The notes beneath the pieces were generated by a model that was not told the origin of the DNA, ran no database searches, and saw only the letters and a program-made list of their open reading frames with translations. From NCBI GenBank assembly GCA_012518645.1, contig JAAYRS010000043.1:1-33446 (forward strand): a stretch of DNA of 33,446 nucleotides, in the 5' to 3' direction. The DNA is from Bacillota bacterium. GTDB lineage: Bacteria; Bacillota; Limnochordia; Darwinibacteriales; Darwinibacteriaceae. Positions 5,791-15,924 of this stretch are shown here, piece after piece. The position numbers and the translations under genes were made by a program. The number at the start of each line of letters is the position of its first letter. Position 1 is the stretch's first letter.

Positions 5791-7449
5791 CTATTGAATA
5801 GACATTGCCTTAGCGATATCGTGTTTAATCCGGCGCAAAGTAGCAGGCGGCTGGTAAAGCAGATTGTAATACTCCAGAAGAAGCCGGTCCGTGGAAAAAC
5901 GATTTTCGGCCATGGAAATACTGGCCCTCATCATCTCCACCCAGCGGTTCCGATCTTCGTAAAAAGTAGGGATAACTTCCTCTAAAAGCACCTCATATAA
6001 GGAAACGGCATCGACCATGATTTGTTCCGGGCCTTCGTACCCCCCGCCGAACTGCCAGCCTGTAACCCCGTGCAGGCAGCCTTCCGGCCACCAACCGTCC
6101 AAAACACTTAAGTTTAAGACACCGTTTAAAGCAGCCTTCATACCAGAGGTTGCCGAGGCTTCTAAGGGACGCTGGGGGGTGCTCAGCCACAGATCGCAGC
6201 CGGAGGTTAGGATCCGCCCTAATTCCATATTGTAATTTTCCAGAAACACCACGCTGTCAGGAAAACGATAGGCCATCTCGGCAATATTGGAAACAATTTG
6301 TTTGCCCCAGGCATCTTCCGGATGGGCTTTTCCCGAAAAGACCAATTGGATAGTTTTATCCCGCAGCAAAGGTTCGATCACATGGGGCCTGTGAAAAATC
6401 AACCCGCTGCGTTTATAGGCGGCGGCCCTCCGGGCAAACCCGATAGTAAGAGAATCCAAATCAAAATTTACCCCCGTACGCGTCGCGATCAACTCTAACA
6501 GCTTTTTTTTAATTTGGAGGTGTGTTTTCCAAAGATTGCCCTGGACATGATGGGTTTGTTTGATTTGGGGATTCTGCCAGGTCTTGGTATGGACACCGTT
6601 GGTAATACTGATAATTGGCGATGTACCGGGATAGCCGCGCCACATGGAACGGGCCGTGAGACCGTGTAGTTGAGAAACACCGTTGGCAATGCAGCTAAGG
6701 CGCAAACCGGCCACGGTCATATTAAAGGGATTGCCGCCGATTTGTTCAACCTGATCATACTCCAACCCGGTCCAAGCCCCCATATGGTTGAGCAAGTTGT
6801 GATCGTGCTCTTCGTTGCCGGCCATAACCGGAGTATGAGTGGTAAAAACTATTTCTTGGCGAGTCTCCTCCCAGGCATTATAGAAATCTTTACCTTCCGA
6901 CATTTTTTCCCGGATCAATTCCAGGCCGGCAAAAGCCGCGTGCCCTTCGTTGAGATGGTAGATATCCGGTTTAAAACCCAAACGGCGGATCAAACGAACC
7001 CCCCCGATACCCAAAACCATCTCTGATGCCACTCTTTCCTGTCCCCTGCTGGCATACAGCTGACGGGTAATCCAACCGTGAGCCGAGCCGGGAAGATTGG
7101 CGTCCAGCAAATAGAGGGGGGCATTCTCAAAAGCCTCCGTCTTCCAGACTTTGCAGGTTACCTCCTCGCCGCGCAGCCAAAGGTTTACACTCAGGCCGGT
7201 ATCCTCCAGATGATCCCGATCATAGTTTTGACGGCAGTGATGGGGGTAACCGTTTTCGTCTAAGAACTGGTCGGAATAACCTTCGTTCCAAAGAATACCG
7301 ATGCCGATAAAAGGAAGTTTTAAATCCCGGGCACTTTTCAAGATATCTCCTGCTAAAACCCCTAAACCACCCGAATAAATGGGAAACGTTTCATCCAGAC
7401 CGTATTCCATGCAGAAAAAAGCAACTTTAGGCCGGGGTATTGCCACCAT
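5791..7449 (-). CDS. glgP: Alpha-glucan phosphorylase (GT35, short form)
   Basis: Releases glucose 1-phosphate from storage glucan using phosphate and pyridoxal phosphate. The 552-residue protein is the short bacterial/archaeal type without the N-terminal extension. It begins VAFFCMEYGLDETFPIYSGG, has IYHLNEGHAAFA, TTHTPVMAGNEEHD and GFARRAAAYKR, and EASATSGMKAALNG carries the lysine that binds PLP; homologues usually read EASGTSNMKA. The ATG at 7449 follows AAGGAGAG. It lies three bases after the pyrophosphorylase gene and downstream of a GT4 synthase, so synthesis and breakdown genes share one operon. Confidence 0.94.
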   Translation of the reverse strand: MVAIPRPKVAFFCMEYGLDETFPIYSGGLGVLAGDILKSARDLKLPFIGIGILWNEGYSDQFLDENGYPHHCRQNYDRDHLEDTGLSVNLWLRGEEVTCKVWKTEAFENAPLYLLDANLPGSAHGWITRQLYASRGQERVASEMVLGIGGVRLIRRLGFKPDIYHLNEGHAAFAGLELIREKMSEGKDFYNAWEETRQEIVFTTHTPVMAGNEEHDHNLLNHMGAWTGLEYDQVEQIGGNPFNMTVAGLRLSCIANGVSQLHGLTARSMWRGYPGTSPIISITNGVHTKTWQNPQIKQTHHVQGNLWKTHLQIKKKLLELIATRTGVNFDLDSLTIGFARRAAAYKRSGLIFHRPHVIEPLLRDKTIQLVFSGKAHPEDAWGKQIVSNIAEMAYRFPDSVVFLENYNMELGRILTSGCDLWLSTPQRPLEASATSGMKAALNGVLNLSVLDGWWPEGCLHGVTGWQFGGGYEGPEQIMVDAVSLYEVLLEEVIPTFYEDRNRWVEMMRASISMAENRFSTDRLLLEYYNLLYQPPATLRRIKHDIAKAMSIQ

Positions 7450-7452
7450 TGT

Positions 7453-9822
7453 TTATCTCTCCTTGTTTTCGTAACTCTTAATCAAATCCACATAATGTTC
7501 CAAAAAACTCTCCGCTTCTTCCGCGCTCTCCGCCTCACTATAGATTTTAAAGACCGGTTCATCCCCATCAGGCATTATCAAAGTCCAACCGCCCTTTTGA
7601 TATTCTTTAACACCATCTAGATAGATAGTGTTCTCCGGATCGGAATTTTCTATTAACTCCCGCATGACGCGCCCTTTATCTTCCCAGGGGCAGAGGACCC
7701 GCGCCGTTTTTTGATGCGTGGTTTCCTGCCAAAAACTCAGCGGTTCATCGGCGGTGCTTAAAAAACGAAGTATTTCCCCGATACTGGCAATGGGTTCGAT
7801 ATAGGGGAAGACTTCAATGGAACTGCCTGTGGTGTTGCCCAATTCGGAAGCGGTTTCCATCCAGAAAAGAGGTTCTGATTTCGTCCAGTGTACCTTTAAA
7901 CCTTGTTTTTCCGCTTCCCTGGATACTATCTGGGAGAGGTGGACTGGAACGGCTACATCAGTTTGCCTGCGCCCGCTGAGGGCTTTTACAAAAACCCGCC
8001 ACCATCCGCTGTCGGACAGTTGGCGCCCTTTTTCATCCCGAATAAACCAGTTTTTACCAGAGATGACAATAGTGGGCAGGCCAACATCCTCCTTATGGGC
8101 AACCGCATAACCCGCCAAGGTCAAGAAGTCTTTGACCATGGTGAACAAGAGGTTTTCCTCCTTGTGATCAAGGCTAAGCAAACCGATCCTAAAATCGCTT
8201 GATCCGTTTGCATAATGCTGGGCCAGTTTTTCCAAATAAGCGTCCCTTAAATCCGGGGCTTGGCGAACCGTCCCCAGCTCCTCCATTCCCATCCGGGGAA
8301 AATCCTCCCTTAAATAAATGTTTTCTATTTTCCGCTGATCGGCCTTGGAGAGCAAACGCCCGTTTTTATCCCAGCACTCGATGACAACCCGGTTTTGTTC
8401 GGAATGGCAGTGCAGGGCCCCTTCCAAACCCAGTTTTTGTACGGAAAAGCGGGTTAAGTTGCCTGCAACTTCCCCTCCTAGGTGGACGTGGACCCCACCG
8501 CTTAGCAAACCGATTGTTAGGGCTTGCTTGGCGATTGAAGCTGCTTTTCCGGAATCGGTGCTTAAGAGGGCTCTTTGACCCCGCCCCAAAAAAGCCGCAT
8601 AACTCAGACCAACCTGGATCATTATTTCCGGTGTTAGACTGCCCCTTAAATCGCCCACTATCCCCCGCTTGGAAAAAAGTGGGGCCCGCTCTTGATTCCC
8701 CCAAACAAGGGAATGGCGAAGTTTAGTACCGCTGGGGATCTTTTTCTCGGGCCAGACTTTTTTATCCGTAGCCAAAGTAGACAGCGCCCCAACCGTGACC
8801 TTTTCGCCTAAAACAACACCTTCGGCCAAAGAGACCCTATCCTCCAGGCGCACGTTTTTAGCACAAACACAGCCCCGAAGCTGGGAATAAGGCCCAACTT
8901 GGACCCCGGGCCAGCGAGTGCTTTGTTTTATCCTGACCCCCCTTTCGATTTGGGCATAAGGGCCCAAAACAGTGTAAGGGCCCAAAACAGCCCCAGCCGC
9001 CACACTGGCCCCCCGGCCCATATAAAGAGGGCCCTCAACTTGGGCTTGCGGGGAGATAACGGCCCCTTCTTCTAGGTAAATGCCGGGTTGAGCAGGCGGG
9101 GGTAAGAGCAGCCGAACTTTGCCATCCAAAGAATCCCGCTGGGCCCGGCGGTAGATTTCTAAATTGCCAATGTCCGACCAATAGCCCCCGGCGGTGTAGC
9201 CGTAGAGGGGGGCACCCCTCTTTAATAATTCCGGAAAGACGTCCCGGCTGAAATCCACCGGCTGTTCTAAGGTAAACAGTTCCAGCACTTCCGGCTCTAA
9301 AACATAGATCCCCGTATTGACCGTATCACTAAAGACTTGGCTCCAGCTGGGCTTTTCCAAAAATTGAACAATCTTTCCTTCCGGGTTAGTGATGACTACA
9401 CCGTAATTAAGGGGATTGGAAACACGGCTAAGCACAATTGTGGCCACGGCCCGTTTTTTGCGATGAAATTCGATGGCTGCCCCAAGATCAATGTCTGTCA
9501 GTGCATCCCCGCTCATAACCACAAAGGTCTGATCTAGAAAAGCGGAGGCATTTTTCACACTTCCGGCGGTGCCTAAAGGCTCCCGCTCCACATAGTATTC
9601 CATTTTCACCCCCAAACGCGAACCGTCCCCGAAATAGGAAATCACATCCTGGGGCAGATACCACAGGGTACTGGCGATCTGGGTAATATTGTGTTTTTTC
9701 AACAGCTGCACTATATGCTCCATCATGGGTTTGTTTAAGATGGGGACCATTGGTTTTGGCAAATTGCAGGTCAGGGGCCTTAATCTTGTTCCTTCACCGC
9801 CGGCCATGATTACTGCTTTCAC
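7453..9822 (-). CDS. NDP-sugar pyrophosphorylase fused to a degenerate phosphomutase domain
   Basis: A 789-residue multidomain protein. Residues 1-230 are a nucleotidyltransferase ([33 protein letters not shown]); about 245-350 are left-handed beta-helix hexapeptide repeats; about 370-780 resemble a phosphogluco/mannomutase. The mutase part keeps [15 protein letters not shown] but I see neither a TxSHNP phosphoserine loop nor a DGDxDR metal loop, so it is probably not catalytic. It likely makes an activated sugar for the GT4 synthase upstream. I prefer GTG at 9822 (AGGAGG eight bases away) to the ATG at 9828, which is too close to that site. Confidence 0.9.
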   Translation of the reverse strand: MKAVIMAGGEGTRLRPLTCNLPKPMVPILNKPMMEHIVQLLKKHNITQIASTLWYLPQDVISYFGDGSRLGVKMEYYVEREPLGTAGSVKNASAFLDQTFVVMSGDALTDIDLGAAIEFHRKKRAVATIVLSRVSNPLNYGVVITNPEGKIVQFLEKPSWSQVFSDTVNTGIYVLEPEVLELFTLEQPVDFSRDVFPELLKRGAPLYGYTAGGYWSDIGNLEIYRRAQRDSLDGKVRLLLPPPAQPGIYLEEGAVISPQAQVEGPLYMGRGASVAAGAVLGPYTVLGPYAQIERGVRIKQSTRWPGVQVGPYSQLRGCVCAKNVRLEDRVSLAEGVVLGEKVTVGALSTLATDKKVWPEKKIPSGTKLRHSLVWGNQERAPLFSKRGIVGDLRGSLTPEIMIQVGLSYAAFLGRGQRALLSTDSGKAASIAKQALTIGLLSGGVHVHLGGEVAGNLTRFSVQKLGLEGALHCHSEQNRVVIECWDKNGRLLSKADQRKIENIYLREDFPRMGMEELGTVRQAPDLRDAYLEKLAQHYANGSSDFRIGLLSLDHKEENLLFTMVKDFLTLAGYAVAHKEDVGLPTIVISGKNWFIRDEKGRQLSDSGWWRVFVKALSGRRQTDVAVPVHLSQIVSREAEKQGLKVHWTKSEPLFWMETASELGNTTGSSIEVFPYIEPIASIGEILRFLSTADEPLSFWQETTHQKTARVLCPWEDKGRVMRELIENSDPENTIYLDGVKEYQKGGWTLIMPDGDEPVFKIYSEAESAEEAESFLEHYVDLIKSYENKER

Positions 9823-11062
9823 GGACATGCCCTCCTTTATCTAATAGATCAGCGGTGACAGCGGTAACCCCATAGCTGTTGCCCTTAACCTTCGGGCCAA
9901 CTGGCGTGCTGCGGTAGCTTTCCGCGGTCTGCCGGGCAATTTGTTTCCAATCGTATTTTTCCAAAACATCAGAGTAGGCTTGTTTACTTAAAGAGCGGGC
10001 CAGGATTTTATTGGCCAAAAGCTTAATGACGTTATCTGCCAAAGAATTGGCATTGCCGGAATAAAAAGTGAGCCCGTTCACTTCATGGCGGACAGTTTCC
10101 CGAAAGCCTCCCACATCACTTACAACTACCGGCGCCTGTGCAGCCATAGCCTCCAAGGCCACAATCCCGAAAGGTTCATAACGGCTGGGGAAGACTGCAG
10201 CCGAAGCCAAGCGGTATAGGCTGTTTCTGGTTTTATCATCAATAAACCCGGCAAAGAGGACTTTTGCTTCCAAGCCCAAAGAAGAGGACTTTTGTTTTAA
10301 TTCCTCGGTGCAGGGCCCCCTGCCCGCCAGAATAAATTTAGCCTGAGGATGGTTTTCCAAAATCTTAGGAGCCGCCTCCAAAAGCAGATCAATTCCTTTT
10401 TCGTAGACATGCCGCCCCACATAAAAAATAATGTCTTCTTCCGGCAGAGCCCAATTTCGCCGCCATTGGTCCAAATCGGGGTGGACTTGGGAGAATTCCC
10501 GGACTTGAACCCCGTTGGGGATTACATTCAATTTATCCTCAGGCACCTGAAAAATCCGGCGTAATTCGGCCCGCATATATTCACTGCAGCAGATTACTTG
10601 GTAAGCCTCGTAAGTTAGCCACCACTCCAGATCACTGATATGGCGTTGAAAATCGTTATGTAGCCCGTTGTTGCGCCCCCATTCCGTAGCATGAATGGTG
10701 GCCGCCAGCGGTTTTTGGAAAGCATGTTTTAGTACTTTAGCGCTTGGTGCAGTCAGCCAATCATGGGCGTGGATTAGATCCACATCGCCGTTTTGGAGCA
10801 GCTCCATTCCTTTTTGGCAGAAATGATAGTTCATAAAATGAACCTCTTCTAAAAAATCCATTGGCTTGGGGAAAAACTGGTTGACACGATAAACCTTGAC
10901 CCCGGAAGCATATTCCGTCGGTTTGCTCTCCGGCCAATCCCCGGTCACAACCGCGACTTGATGCCCCTCCTTTGCCAATGCCTCGGAAAGATCCGCCACG
11001 GCCCTGGCTAAACCCCCAATTACCTTCGGCGGGTATTCCCAAGATAACATCATTATTTTCAA
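9794..11062 (-). CDS. GT4 glycosyltransferase, probable glycogen synthase
   Basis: A 422-residue GT-B enzyme. [19 protein letters not shown] is the N-terminal loop that holds the acceptor; [12 protein letters not shown] and [18 protein letters not shown] follow, and [16 protein letters not shown] carries the ExxxxxxxE motif of GT4. It is expected to extend alpha-glucan from a nucleotide sugar; neighbours (phosphorylase, pyrophosphorylase) support glycogen over other polysaccharides. Start is TTG at 11062, seven bases after AGGTGGTG; it restores the canonical beginning. The end overlaps the next gene by 29 bases, suggesting coupled translation. Confidence 0.88.
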   Translation of the reverse strand: MKIMMLSWEYPPKVIGGLARAVADLSEALAKEGHQVAVVTGDWPESKPTEYASGVKVYRVNQFFPKPMDFLEEVHFMNYHFCQKGMELLQNGDVDLIHAHDWLTAPSAKVLKHAFQKPLAATIHATEWGRNNGLHNDFQRHISDLEWWLTYEAYQVICCSEYMRAELRRIFQVPEDKLNVIPNGVQVREFSQVHPDLDQWRRNWALPEEDIIFYVGRHVYEKGIDLLLEAAPKILENHPQAKFILAGRGPCTEELKQKSSSLGLEAKVLFAGFIDDKTRNSLYRLASAAVFPSRYEPFGIVALEAMAAQAPVVVSDVGGFRETVRHEVNGLTFYSGNANSLADNVIKLLANKILARSLSKQAYSDVLEKYDWKQIARQTAESYRSTPVGPKVKGNSYGVTAVTADLLDKGGHVRESSNHGRR

Positions 11063-11286
11063 TCTAAACCACCACCTAAAAATCTCTTTGAACACAGGAT
11101 ACCCCTAAATCGGGGGGATTATAAATTATTACCAAAAAAACTCAGTTTTTATTTTAAAAGAAATTGAAGGGCCTTTTCCCCCGGTGAAGGGGCGTTAGGA
11201 CCTCAAAGCAAAACGCCCTTCGCATTGGGAAACAAATCCCGGTGGAAAAAAAGACGGACTTGTGTTATGATTAAAAAAAGTTTAAG

Positions 11287-11330
11287 GAGGAGTTTAGCAG
11301 AGATGAGACGAGACGAGTTGAGTATTAGAG
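11287..11330 (+). promoter_or_regulatory. TRAP binding site over the trpP ribosome site and start codon
   Basis: (G/T)AG triplets start at 11290 (GAG), 11295 (TAG), 11300, 11305, 11310, 11315 and 11320 (all GAG), and 11326 (TAG). Spacers are two bases six times and then three. A further GAG at 11287 is adjacent to the first. The array spans the GGAGG and the ATG (11303). This is the arrangement known for the tryptophan-activated TRAP protein (MtrB) on Bacillus trpP mRNA, where binding blocks ribosome access. The mtrB gene is not in this window. Confidence 0.88.
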
Positions 11331-11848
11331 ATCTGGTATTAGCCGGGCTGCTGATGGGGATGGGGTTAGTCCTGCATGCCGTTTTCCCTGGAATTCTAGG
11401 CGGCATGAAACCTGATTTTTCCCTCTTGATGCTGTTTGTAGTTATGATGGTCATCCCCGATCGCAGGATTGCTATCATTGCCGGAGTTGTAACCGGGGTC
11501 CTGACAGCTTTAACCACCACCTTTCCCCTGGGGCAAATCCCCAATATTGTGGATAAAGGTGTGACCACGGCAGCTGTTTTAGGAATGCTGGCGGTTACGC
11601 CTAAAAACCTCAAGGTCCCCGTTATAGGCGTTTTGGGCACTATAGTGAGCGGTACTGCCTTTTTGACCACGGCACTGGTTTTAACCGGGTTACCGGCACC
11701 TTTCACCGCTTTATTCATCGCGGTGGTCTTACCCGCCACGGTAGGCAATACCCTGGGTCTTGCTGTCTTTTACCCCATTGTGGCCAAACTCTACGATTTG
11801 CAGAGTCAGAAGGCACCCAGCGGTTCACTGCAAAGACCGGTAAAGTAA
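11303..11848 (+). CDS. trpP: Tryptophan transporter TrpP (YhaG)
   Basis: A 181-residue integral membrane protein with about five or six hydrophobic helices. Family blocks seen: ILGGMKPDFSLLMLF, GVLTALTTTFPLGQIPNIVDK, LGTIVSGTAFLTTALVL, LPATVGNTLGLAVFYPIV. These match Bacillus TrpP closely, so it most likely imports tryptophan. ATG at 11303 is chosen because the frame's beginning (RRDELSIRDLVLAGLL) and GGAGG fit; another ATG at 11267 is possible. The start lies inside a TRAP-like (G/U)AG array. The leader also has an imperfect hairpin (11186-11196 with 11212-11221). It is monocistronic, ending in a terminator. Confidence 0.93.
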   Translation: MRRDELSIRDLVLAGLLMGMGLVLHAVFPGILGGMKPDFSLLMLFVVMMVIPDRRIAIIAGVVTGVLTALTTTFPLGQIPNIVDKGVTTAAVLGMLAVTPKNLKVPVIGVLGTIVSGTAFLTTALVLTGLPAPFTALFIAVVLPATVGNTLGLAVFYPIVAKLYDLQSQKAPSGSLQRPVK

Positions 11849-11860
11849 AGAATGTAACCA

Positions 11861-11889
11861 AAAACCCCGCCGAGCCGCGGGGTTTTTTT
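11861..11889. terminator. Bidirectional intrinsic terminator between trpP and the M42 gene
   Basis: AACCCCGC pairs with GCGGGGTT around a six-base loop. T-tract GGTTTTTTTA follows on the plus strand, and a shorter T run follows on the minus strand. It serves two convergent genes. Confidence 0.9.
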
Positions 11890-11909
11890 ACCTTTCTCCT
11901 AAGACCTCT

Positions 11910-12959
11910 CTAGCACAGAGGGGAGAAAAGGTATTTATAGACTAATTTCGAGGTGTGTAAAACGGAATCCACATGGGTCCGTTCAAAAGCATGTGAAGCA
12001 TCTATCCCCGGCCCAATCAAGCCGTGGACAAGATCATGGCCGGCCCGCAAGGCAGCGCTGGCATCGGAACCGTAGTAAGGGTAAATATCAACCCGATAAT
12101 CAATATTATTCTCCCGGGCCAATTTGATCAGATGGTTCCGCAGCTTGAGGCTATAAGGGCCCGATGAATCTTTGGCGCAGATTGAAACCGAAAACTCATC
12201 ACTGCTCTGGCCTTCCCCAATCGCTCCCATATCAACGGCTAAATACTCAACAACCTCTTCCGGTATATTGGAATTACCTCCAAAACCGATTTCTTCGTAA
12301 TTAGAAAACATAAAATGGGTACTATAGGGCAGTTTTAGCCCCTGCTCTTGGATTTGCTGCAGCAGGTATAAAAGAATGCCTACTCCCGCTTTATCATCCA
12401 AGTAGCGCGATTTAATAAAACCGCTGGGCAAAATCTCCAAACGGGGATCGAAGGCCACAAAGTCCCCAACAGAGATCCCTAAATCCTCCAGATCCTGCTG
12501 AGAAGCAACGCGTTCATCCAAACGCACTTCCATATTTTCTTCATTCCGTTTTTTTAGCTCAGCATCCTTATAAACATGGACGGAGGTTTCCTGCATTAAA
12601 AGCGTCCCCTGGTAGGTTTGGCCCCCGGAAGCGAACACTTGGCAGTATTCCCCTTCCACGTGAGGCCACTGCAGGCCCCCTATTGTTGTAATCTTCAGGC
12701 GTCCGTCACTTTTTAATTCTTTCACCATGGCCCCCAGAGTATCCACATGAGCGGTAATCAAGCGCTGCTGCTGGGAATTTTCTCCCTCCAGAGCAGCAAT
12801 TAAGCCCCCTTTATAATTAGTGACGCTAGGGACGCCGATTTCCTCCAAAAAGGAGGCTATGTGGGTTATAATTTCCTCCGTATAACCCGAGGGGCTGGGA
12901 ATAGAAACCAGCTCAGTAATTAACTGCAGGATTTCTTTACCCTTAAAAACCAAAGACAT
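11910..12959 (-). CDS. M42-family metallo-aminopeptidase
   Basis: A 349-residue cytosolic dinuclear-metal aminopeptidase of the TET/glutamyl-aminopeptidase type. Metal and catalytic regions: ITAHVDTLG (His and Asp), RYLDDKAGVG (bridging Asp), FSNYEEIGFGGN (catalytic Glu-Glu), VDMGAIGEGQ, and ASHAFERTHVDS near the end (last His ligand). ATG at 12959 follows AAAGGATG; the frame continues to 13010 but would overlap the ATPase gene. It starts 22 bases after that gene, probably the same transcript. Peptide trimming would feed amino-acid fermentation; substrate specificity cannot be read here. Confidence 0.9.
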   Translation of the reverse strand: MSLVFKGKEILQLITELVSIPSPSGYTEEIITHIASFLEEIGVPSVTNYKGGLIAALEGENSQQQRLITAHVDTLGAMVKELKSDGRLKITTIGGLQWPHVEGEYCQVFASGGQTYQGTLLMQETSVHVYKDAELKKRNEENMEVRLDERVASQQDLEDLGISVGDFVAFDPRLEILPSGFIKSRYLDDKAGVGILLYLLQQIQEQGLKLPYSTHFMFSNYEEIGFGGNSNIPEEVVEYLAVDMGAIGEGQSSDEFSVSICAKDSSGPYSLKLRNHLIKLARENNIDYRVDIYPYYGSDASAALRAGHDLVHGLIGPGIDASHAFERTHVDSVLHTSKLVYKYLFSPLC

Positions 12960-12981
12960 AAAACCCCATCCTTTCCATCTA

Positions 12982-15717
12982 CTATAGTAATTCTCCATAC
13001 CTGCGGACATAAATATTTTTAAACCACTGGGCCAAAGCCATGTAAAGGATAACCGTGAGGGCCAGCCAGAAAAAGTAAATGGGCGGAAGAGGTGCTAACC
13101 CGATGGTTGCCCCAAAGGCAGTAAAGGGAATCAAAGTTAAAGTAATAATTCCCGCAAAGGTTAAAAGCACTACCGGAAGAGAGGCATTGCTCTGTAAAAA
13201 GGGGATCTTGGGTGTTCTGATCATATGGATGACCAGGGTCTGGGACCACATAGATTCCACAAACCAGCCGGCTTGGAAAACGGCAATGAAATAAGCCTGC
13301 AGGGTGGGGTCCGTCAGTTGAGTGTAAAGCTGCCCCCCCACCATGGCCGGTGCTATGAAAAAATACATTAGAGCGAAGGTGGTGATATCGAAAATAGAAC
13401 TAGTCGGACCGATCCACAGCATAAAGGTGGCAATGGAAGAGGCATCCCACTGCCTCGGCACTTGAAGAAATTCTTCATCCACGTTATCCCAAGGGATGGA
13501 GATACAGGAAATATCGTAAATCATATTCAACAGTACTAAGTGGATCGCTGCCATGGGTAGAAAAGGCAGAAAGGCGCTAGCAATTAAGACAGAGAAGACA
13601 TTGCCAAAGTTAGAACTGGCAGTCATTTTGATGTACTTAATCATATTCCCGTAAGTCCGCCTGCCTTCAATAATCCCCTCTTCCAAAACAGTAAGATCTT
13701 TTTCCAAAAGGATGACATCTGCGGATTCTTTAGCAATATCTACGGCATTGTTCACGGAAATACCTACATCGGAAGCACGCATGGCGGCTGCGTCGTTAAT
13801 GCCGTCCCCCAAAAAGCCCACGGAGTGGCCATTATCCCTAAGGGCTGCAACCACCCGCACTTTTTGCTGGGGCGAAAGTTTAGCGAAGACAGTAGTTTCC
13901 TCCACAGCCCGGGCTAAGACGGCATCGTCCATTTTTTCCAGTTCCGCCCCTAAGAGCAGGTTTTCCACCGGCAGCCCCACCTGCCGGCAGATCGTTCTGG
14001 TCACCCCTTCATTGTCCCCTGTTAAAACCTTGACGTTGACACCATAACTGCTAAGCCCGCTGATAGCTTCAGCTGTTGTTTCTTTAGGCGGATCCAGAAA
14101 AGCCAGATAGCCGATTAGCACCATCTCGCTCTCATCTTCAACGGAAAAATCACCCACCGGCGAAGGATTCGTCTTTTGGGCCACGGCAATAACCCGCATG
14201 CCCTGTTCATTTAAACGGCCTACCGTAAAGGTAATGTCTTCCTTAATCTCTTCTGTTAGTTCTCCTACCGCCCCCCGGTATTCCACGTGGGAGCAAATCG
14301 ACAAAAGCTCTTCCACTGCCCCTTTGGTGACCATTTGAGTTTTACCGTTTTGATCTTCCACCACAACACTCATCCGCCGGCGTTCAAAATCAAAGGGGAT
14401 TTCATCTACTTTATGGTAAAATTCGGTTAAGCCCTGAAGCGAGGGCTCCTCTGCCCCGCTTTGCTCTGTCCGTTCAATAATCGCAACATCGATTAGGTTT
14501 TTAAGCCCTGTTTGAAAGTAGCTGTTTAAAAACCCATGGCGCAAAACCCGCGTGCTTGATTCACCATGCACATCTAAATAGTATTCCAAAACCACCCGAT
14601 CTTCTGTTAAAGTGCCGGTTTTATCTGTACAAAGCACGTCGATGGAACCCAAATTTTGGATCGAATTCAGGTTTTTAATGATGGTTTTTTTCTTGGACAT
14701 GGCCACGGCACCTTTGGAAAGGCTGGCCGTGACGATCATGGGCAGCATCTCCGGTGTTAAGCCCACTGCGATGGAAATGGCAAAAAGAGTTGCCCCCAGC
14801 CAATTGCCCTTTGTTAAGCCGTTAATTAAAAGAACAAGGGGGACCATCCCCAACATAAACTTGATTAAAACCCAGGAAACGGCGCTAACTCCCTCTTCAA
14901 AACTTGTTTTCACTTCAATCTCGGTGATATCTTGGGCCATATCTCCAAAAACTGTATCATCACCGTTGGCGGCCACAATGCCTATCGCTGTTCCGCTGAC
15001 CACGTTCGTTCCCATAAAAGCTAAATTAGGAATTTCCGTAATGGTCATTTCCCCGTAATTTTTTACAGGGAAGGGCAGTTTTTCCACCGGTTCACTTTCA
15101 CCCGTCAAGGCCGATTGGCTCACAAACAAGTCTTTGGCGCTCAGAATCCGCAGATCGGCCGGAATCATATCCCCCGCTGCCAAATGGACTAAATCACCAA
15201 CCACTACCTCCTGAAGATCAATTTCCCGGACCCCCTCTCCCGCCCGTTCCACGGCAGTGGTGATTTTAATCATTTCCTGCAAACGGGCCGCTGCATTACC
15301 CGATCTGGCTTCTTGCACAAACTGTAAGACCCCGCTGATAACCACTAGAATCAGGATAATGATTACAGTCATGGGATCCTTTTCACCAACAGGTTCCAAA
15401 GAAACATCCGTAACAAAAGAAACCGCAGCTAAGAAAAGCAAAATAATGGTGAAAGGGTTCACAAAAGCATTAATCAATTCTTTTAACCAGGATTTTCTCT
15501 CCCCGCTGGTGACCACATTGGTCCCATAGCGCTCCCGGCTGGTGATTACTTCCTGTTCCGTTAAGCCTTGAGAAGAAGAAGCCAGAGCCTCCAGCACCGC
15601 TTCTTTTTTCAAGCCGGCTACGGCATGTAAACGCCCGGCGGCTTCTTTTCTACTCACTGGGCGGCCGGATGAAGAGATATTTCTTAATCTGGAGAAGGCC
15701 CCTTTGTTCTCTGCCAT
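12982..15717 (-). CDS. mgtA: Magnesium-transporting P-type ATPase (P3B, MgtA/MgtB type)
   Basis: A 911-residue membrane pump. The actuator loop has [13 protein letters not shown] (about residue 200); the phosphorylation site is [11 protein letters not shown] (Asp near 364); the hinge is [19 protein letters not shown]. Membrane helices in the N-terminal third and near the C-terminus, and the late block [18 protein letters not shown], are characteristic of MgtA/MgtB rather than Ca2+ or K+ pumps. It probably imports Mg2+. ATG at 15717 is six bases from a GGGGG site. A long leader with an intrinsic terminator suggests control by attenuation. Confidence 0.94.
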   Translation of the reverse strand: MAENKGAFSRLRNISSSGRPVSRKEAAGRLHAVAGLKKEAVLEALASSSQGLTEQEVITSRERYGTNVVTSGERKSWLKELINAFVNPFTIILLFLAAVSFVTDVSLEPVGEKDPMTVIIILILVVISGVLQFVQEARSGNAAARLQEMIKITTAVERAGEGVREIDLQEVVVGDLVHLAAGDMIPADLRILSAKDLFVSQSALTGESEPVEKLPFPVKNYGEMTITEIPNLAFMGTNVVSGTAIGIVAANGDDTVFGDMAQDITEIEVKTSFEEGVSAVSWVLIKFMLGMVPLVLLINGLTKGNWLGATLFAISIAVGLTPEMLPMIVTASLSKGAVAMSKKKTIIKNLNSIQNLGSIDVLCTDKTGTLTEDRVVLEYYLDVHGESSTRVLRHGFLNSYFQTGLKNLIDVAIIERTEQSGAEEPSLQGLTEFYHKVDEIPFDFERRRMSVVVEDQNGKTQMVTKGAVEELLSICSHVEYRGAVGELTEEIKEDITFTVGRLNEQGMRVIAVAQKTNPSPVGDFSVEDESEMVLIGYLAFLDPPKETTAEAISGLSSYGVNVKVLTGDNEGVTRTICRQVGLPVENLLLGAELEKMDDAVLARAVEETTVFAKLSPQQKVRVVAALRDNGHSVGFLGDGINDAAAMRASDVGISVNNAVDIAKESADVILLEKDLTVLEEGIIEGRRTYGNMIKYIKMTASSNFGNVFSVLIASAFLPFLPMAAIHLVLLNMIYDISCISIPWDNVDEEFLQVPRQWDASSIATFMLWIGPTSSIFDITTFALMYFFIAPAMVGGQLYTQLTDPTLQAYFIAVFQAGWFVESMWSQTLVIHMIRTPKIPFLQSNASLPVVLLTFAGIITLTLIPFTAFGATIGLAPLPPIYFFWLALTVILYMALAQWFKNIYVRRYGELL

Positions 15718-15763
15718 AACCAATTCCCCCAATTGGATTCAAGTGCGATATCTTTTAAATAAG

Positions 15764-15797
15764 AAAAAACCATGCCAAAGCGCAGACAATGACATGG
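15764..15797 (-). terminator. Intrinsic terminator inside the mgtA leader
   Basis: CCATGTCA pairs with TGGCATGG (one G-U pair) around a 12-base loop, followed by TTTTTT, 47 bases before the mgtA start codon. Because it lies between the promoter and the gene, it is most likely an attenuator. Confidence 0.75.
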
Positions 15798-15922
15798 ATG
15801 ATGTCCACCTTTCCGGTTTTTAACTAGCTCTGGACACCCCACCGTTTGAGCCTGTTTTTTAAGGCTTTGGCTAGAATGCCAATGGCCCCGGGTGCTTATC
15901 CTAACGGGATGTTCAATCCCGT
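15764..15922 (-). promoter_or_regulatory. Structured mgtA leader, candidate metal-responsive attenuator
   Basis: The leader can fold GCACCC with GGGTGT to enclose two hairpins (TTGGC/GCCAA and AGCCT/AGGCT). Further 3', GGTGTCC can instead pair with GGACATC, and GACAT with ATGTC, which takes one arm of the terminator hairpin. These mutually exclusive pairings are what a riboswitch or attenuator needs. The core lacks the CUGCUGCCC and GCCAAUGGGU blocks I know from the M-box, so the class is unassigned. Folding was done by eye. Confidence 0.5.
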
Positions 15923-15923
15923 T
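15903..15923. repeat. Perfect 8-5-8 inverted repeat at the mgtA transcription start
   Basis: AACGGGAT and ATCCCGTT flank a five-base centre. It overlaps the predicted +1, so it may be a repressor operator or a hairpin at the extreme 5' end of the transcript. Confidence 0.6.
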
Positions 15924-15924
15924 T

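Noticed and set aside
8366-8704. Open frame within the pyrophosphorylase gene
   Set aside because: Shadow of GC-rich codons; Arg/Pro/Gly-rich with no family features.
11100-11302. T-box leader for trpP
   Set aside because: No AGGGUGGNACCGCG block and no terminator before the gene; the (G/U)AG array explains control better.
11203-11748. Open frame opposite trpP
   Set aside because: Low-complexity Thr/Pro/Lys product mirrored from the membrane protein codons; no ribosome site; trpP is a clear family match.
15717-15922. Standard M-box (ykoK) riboswitch ahead of mgtA
   Set aside because: Only a short 5' resemblance; the central CUGCUGCCC and GCCAAUGGGU blocks are not found by eye. A covariance search could overturn this.
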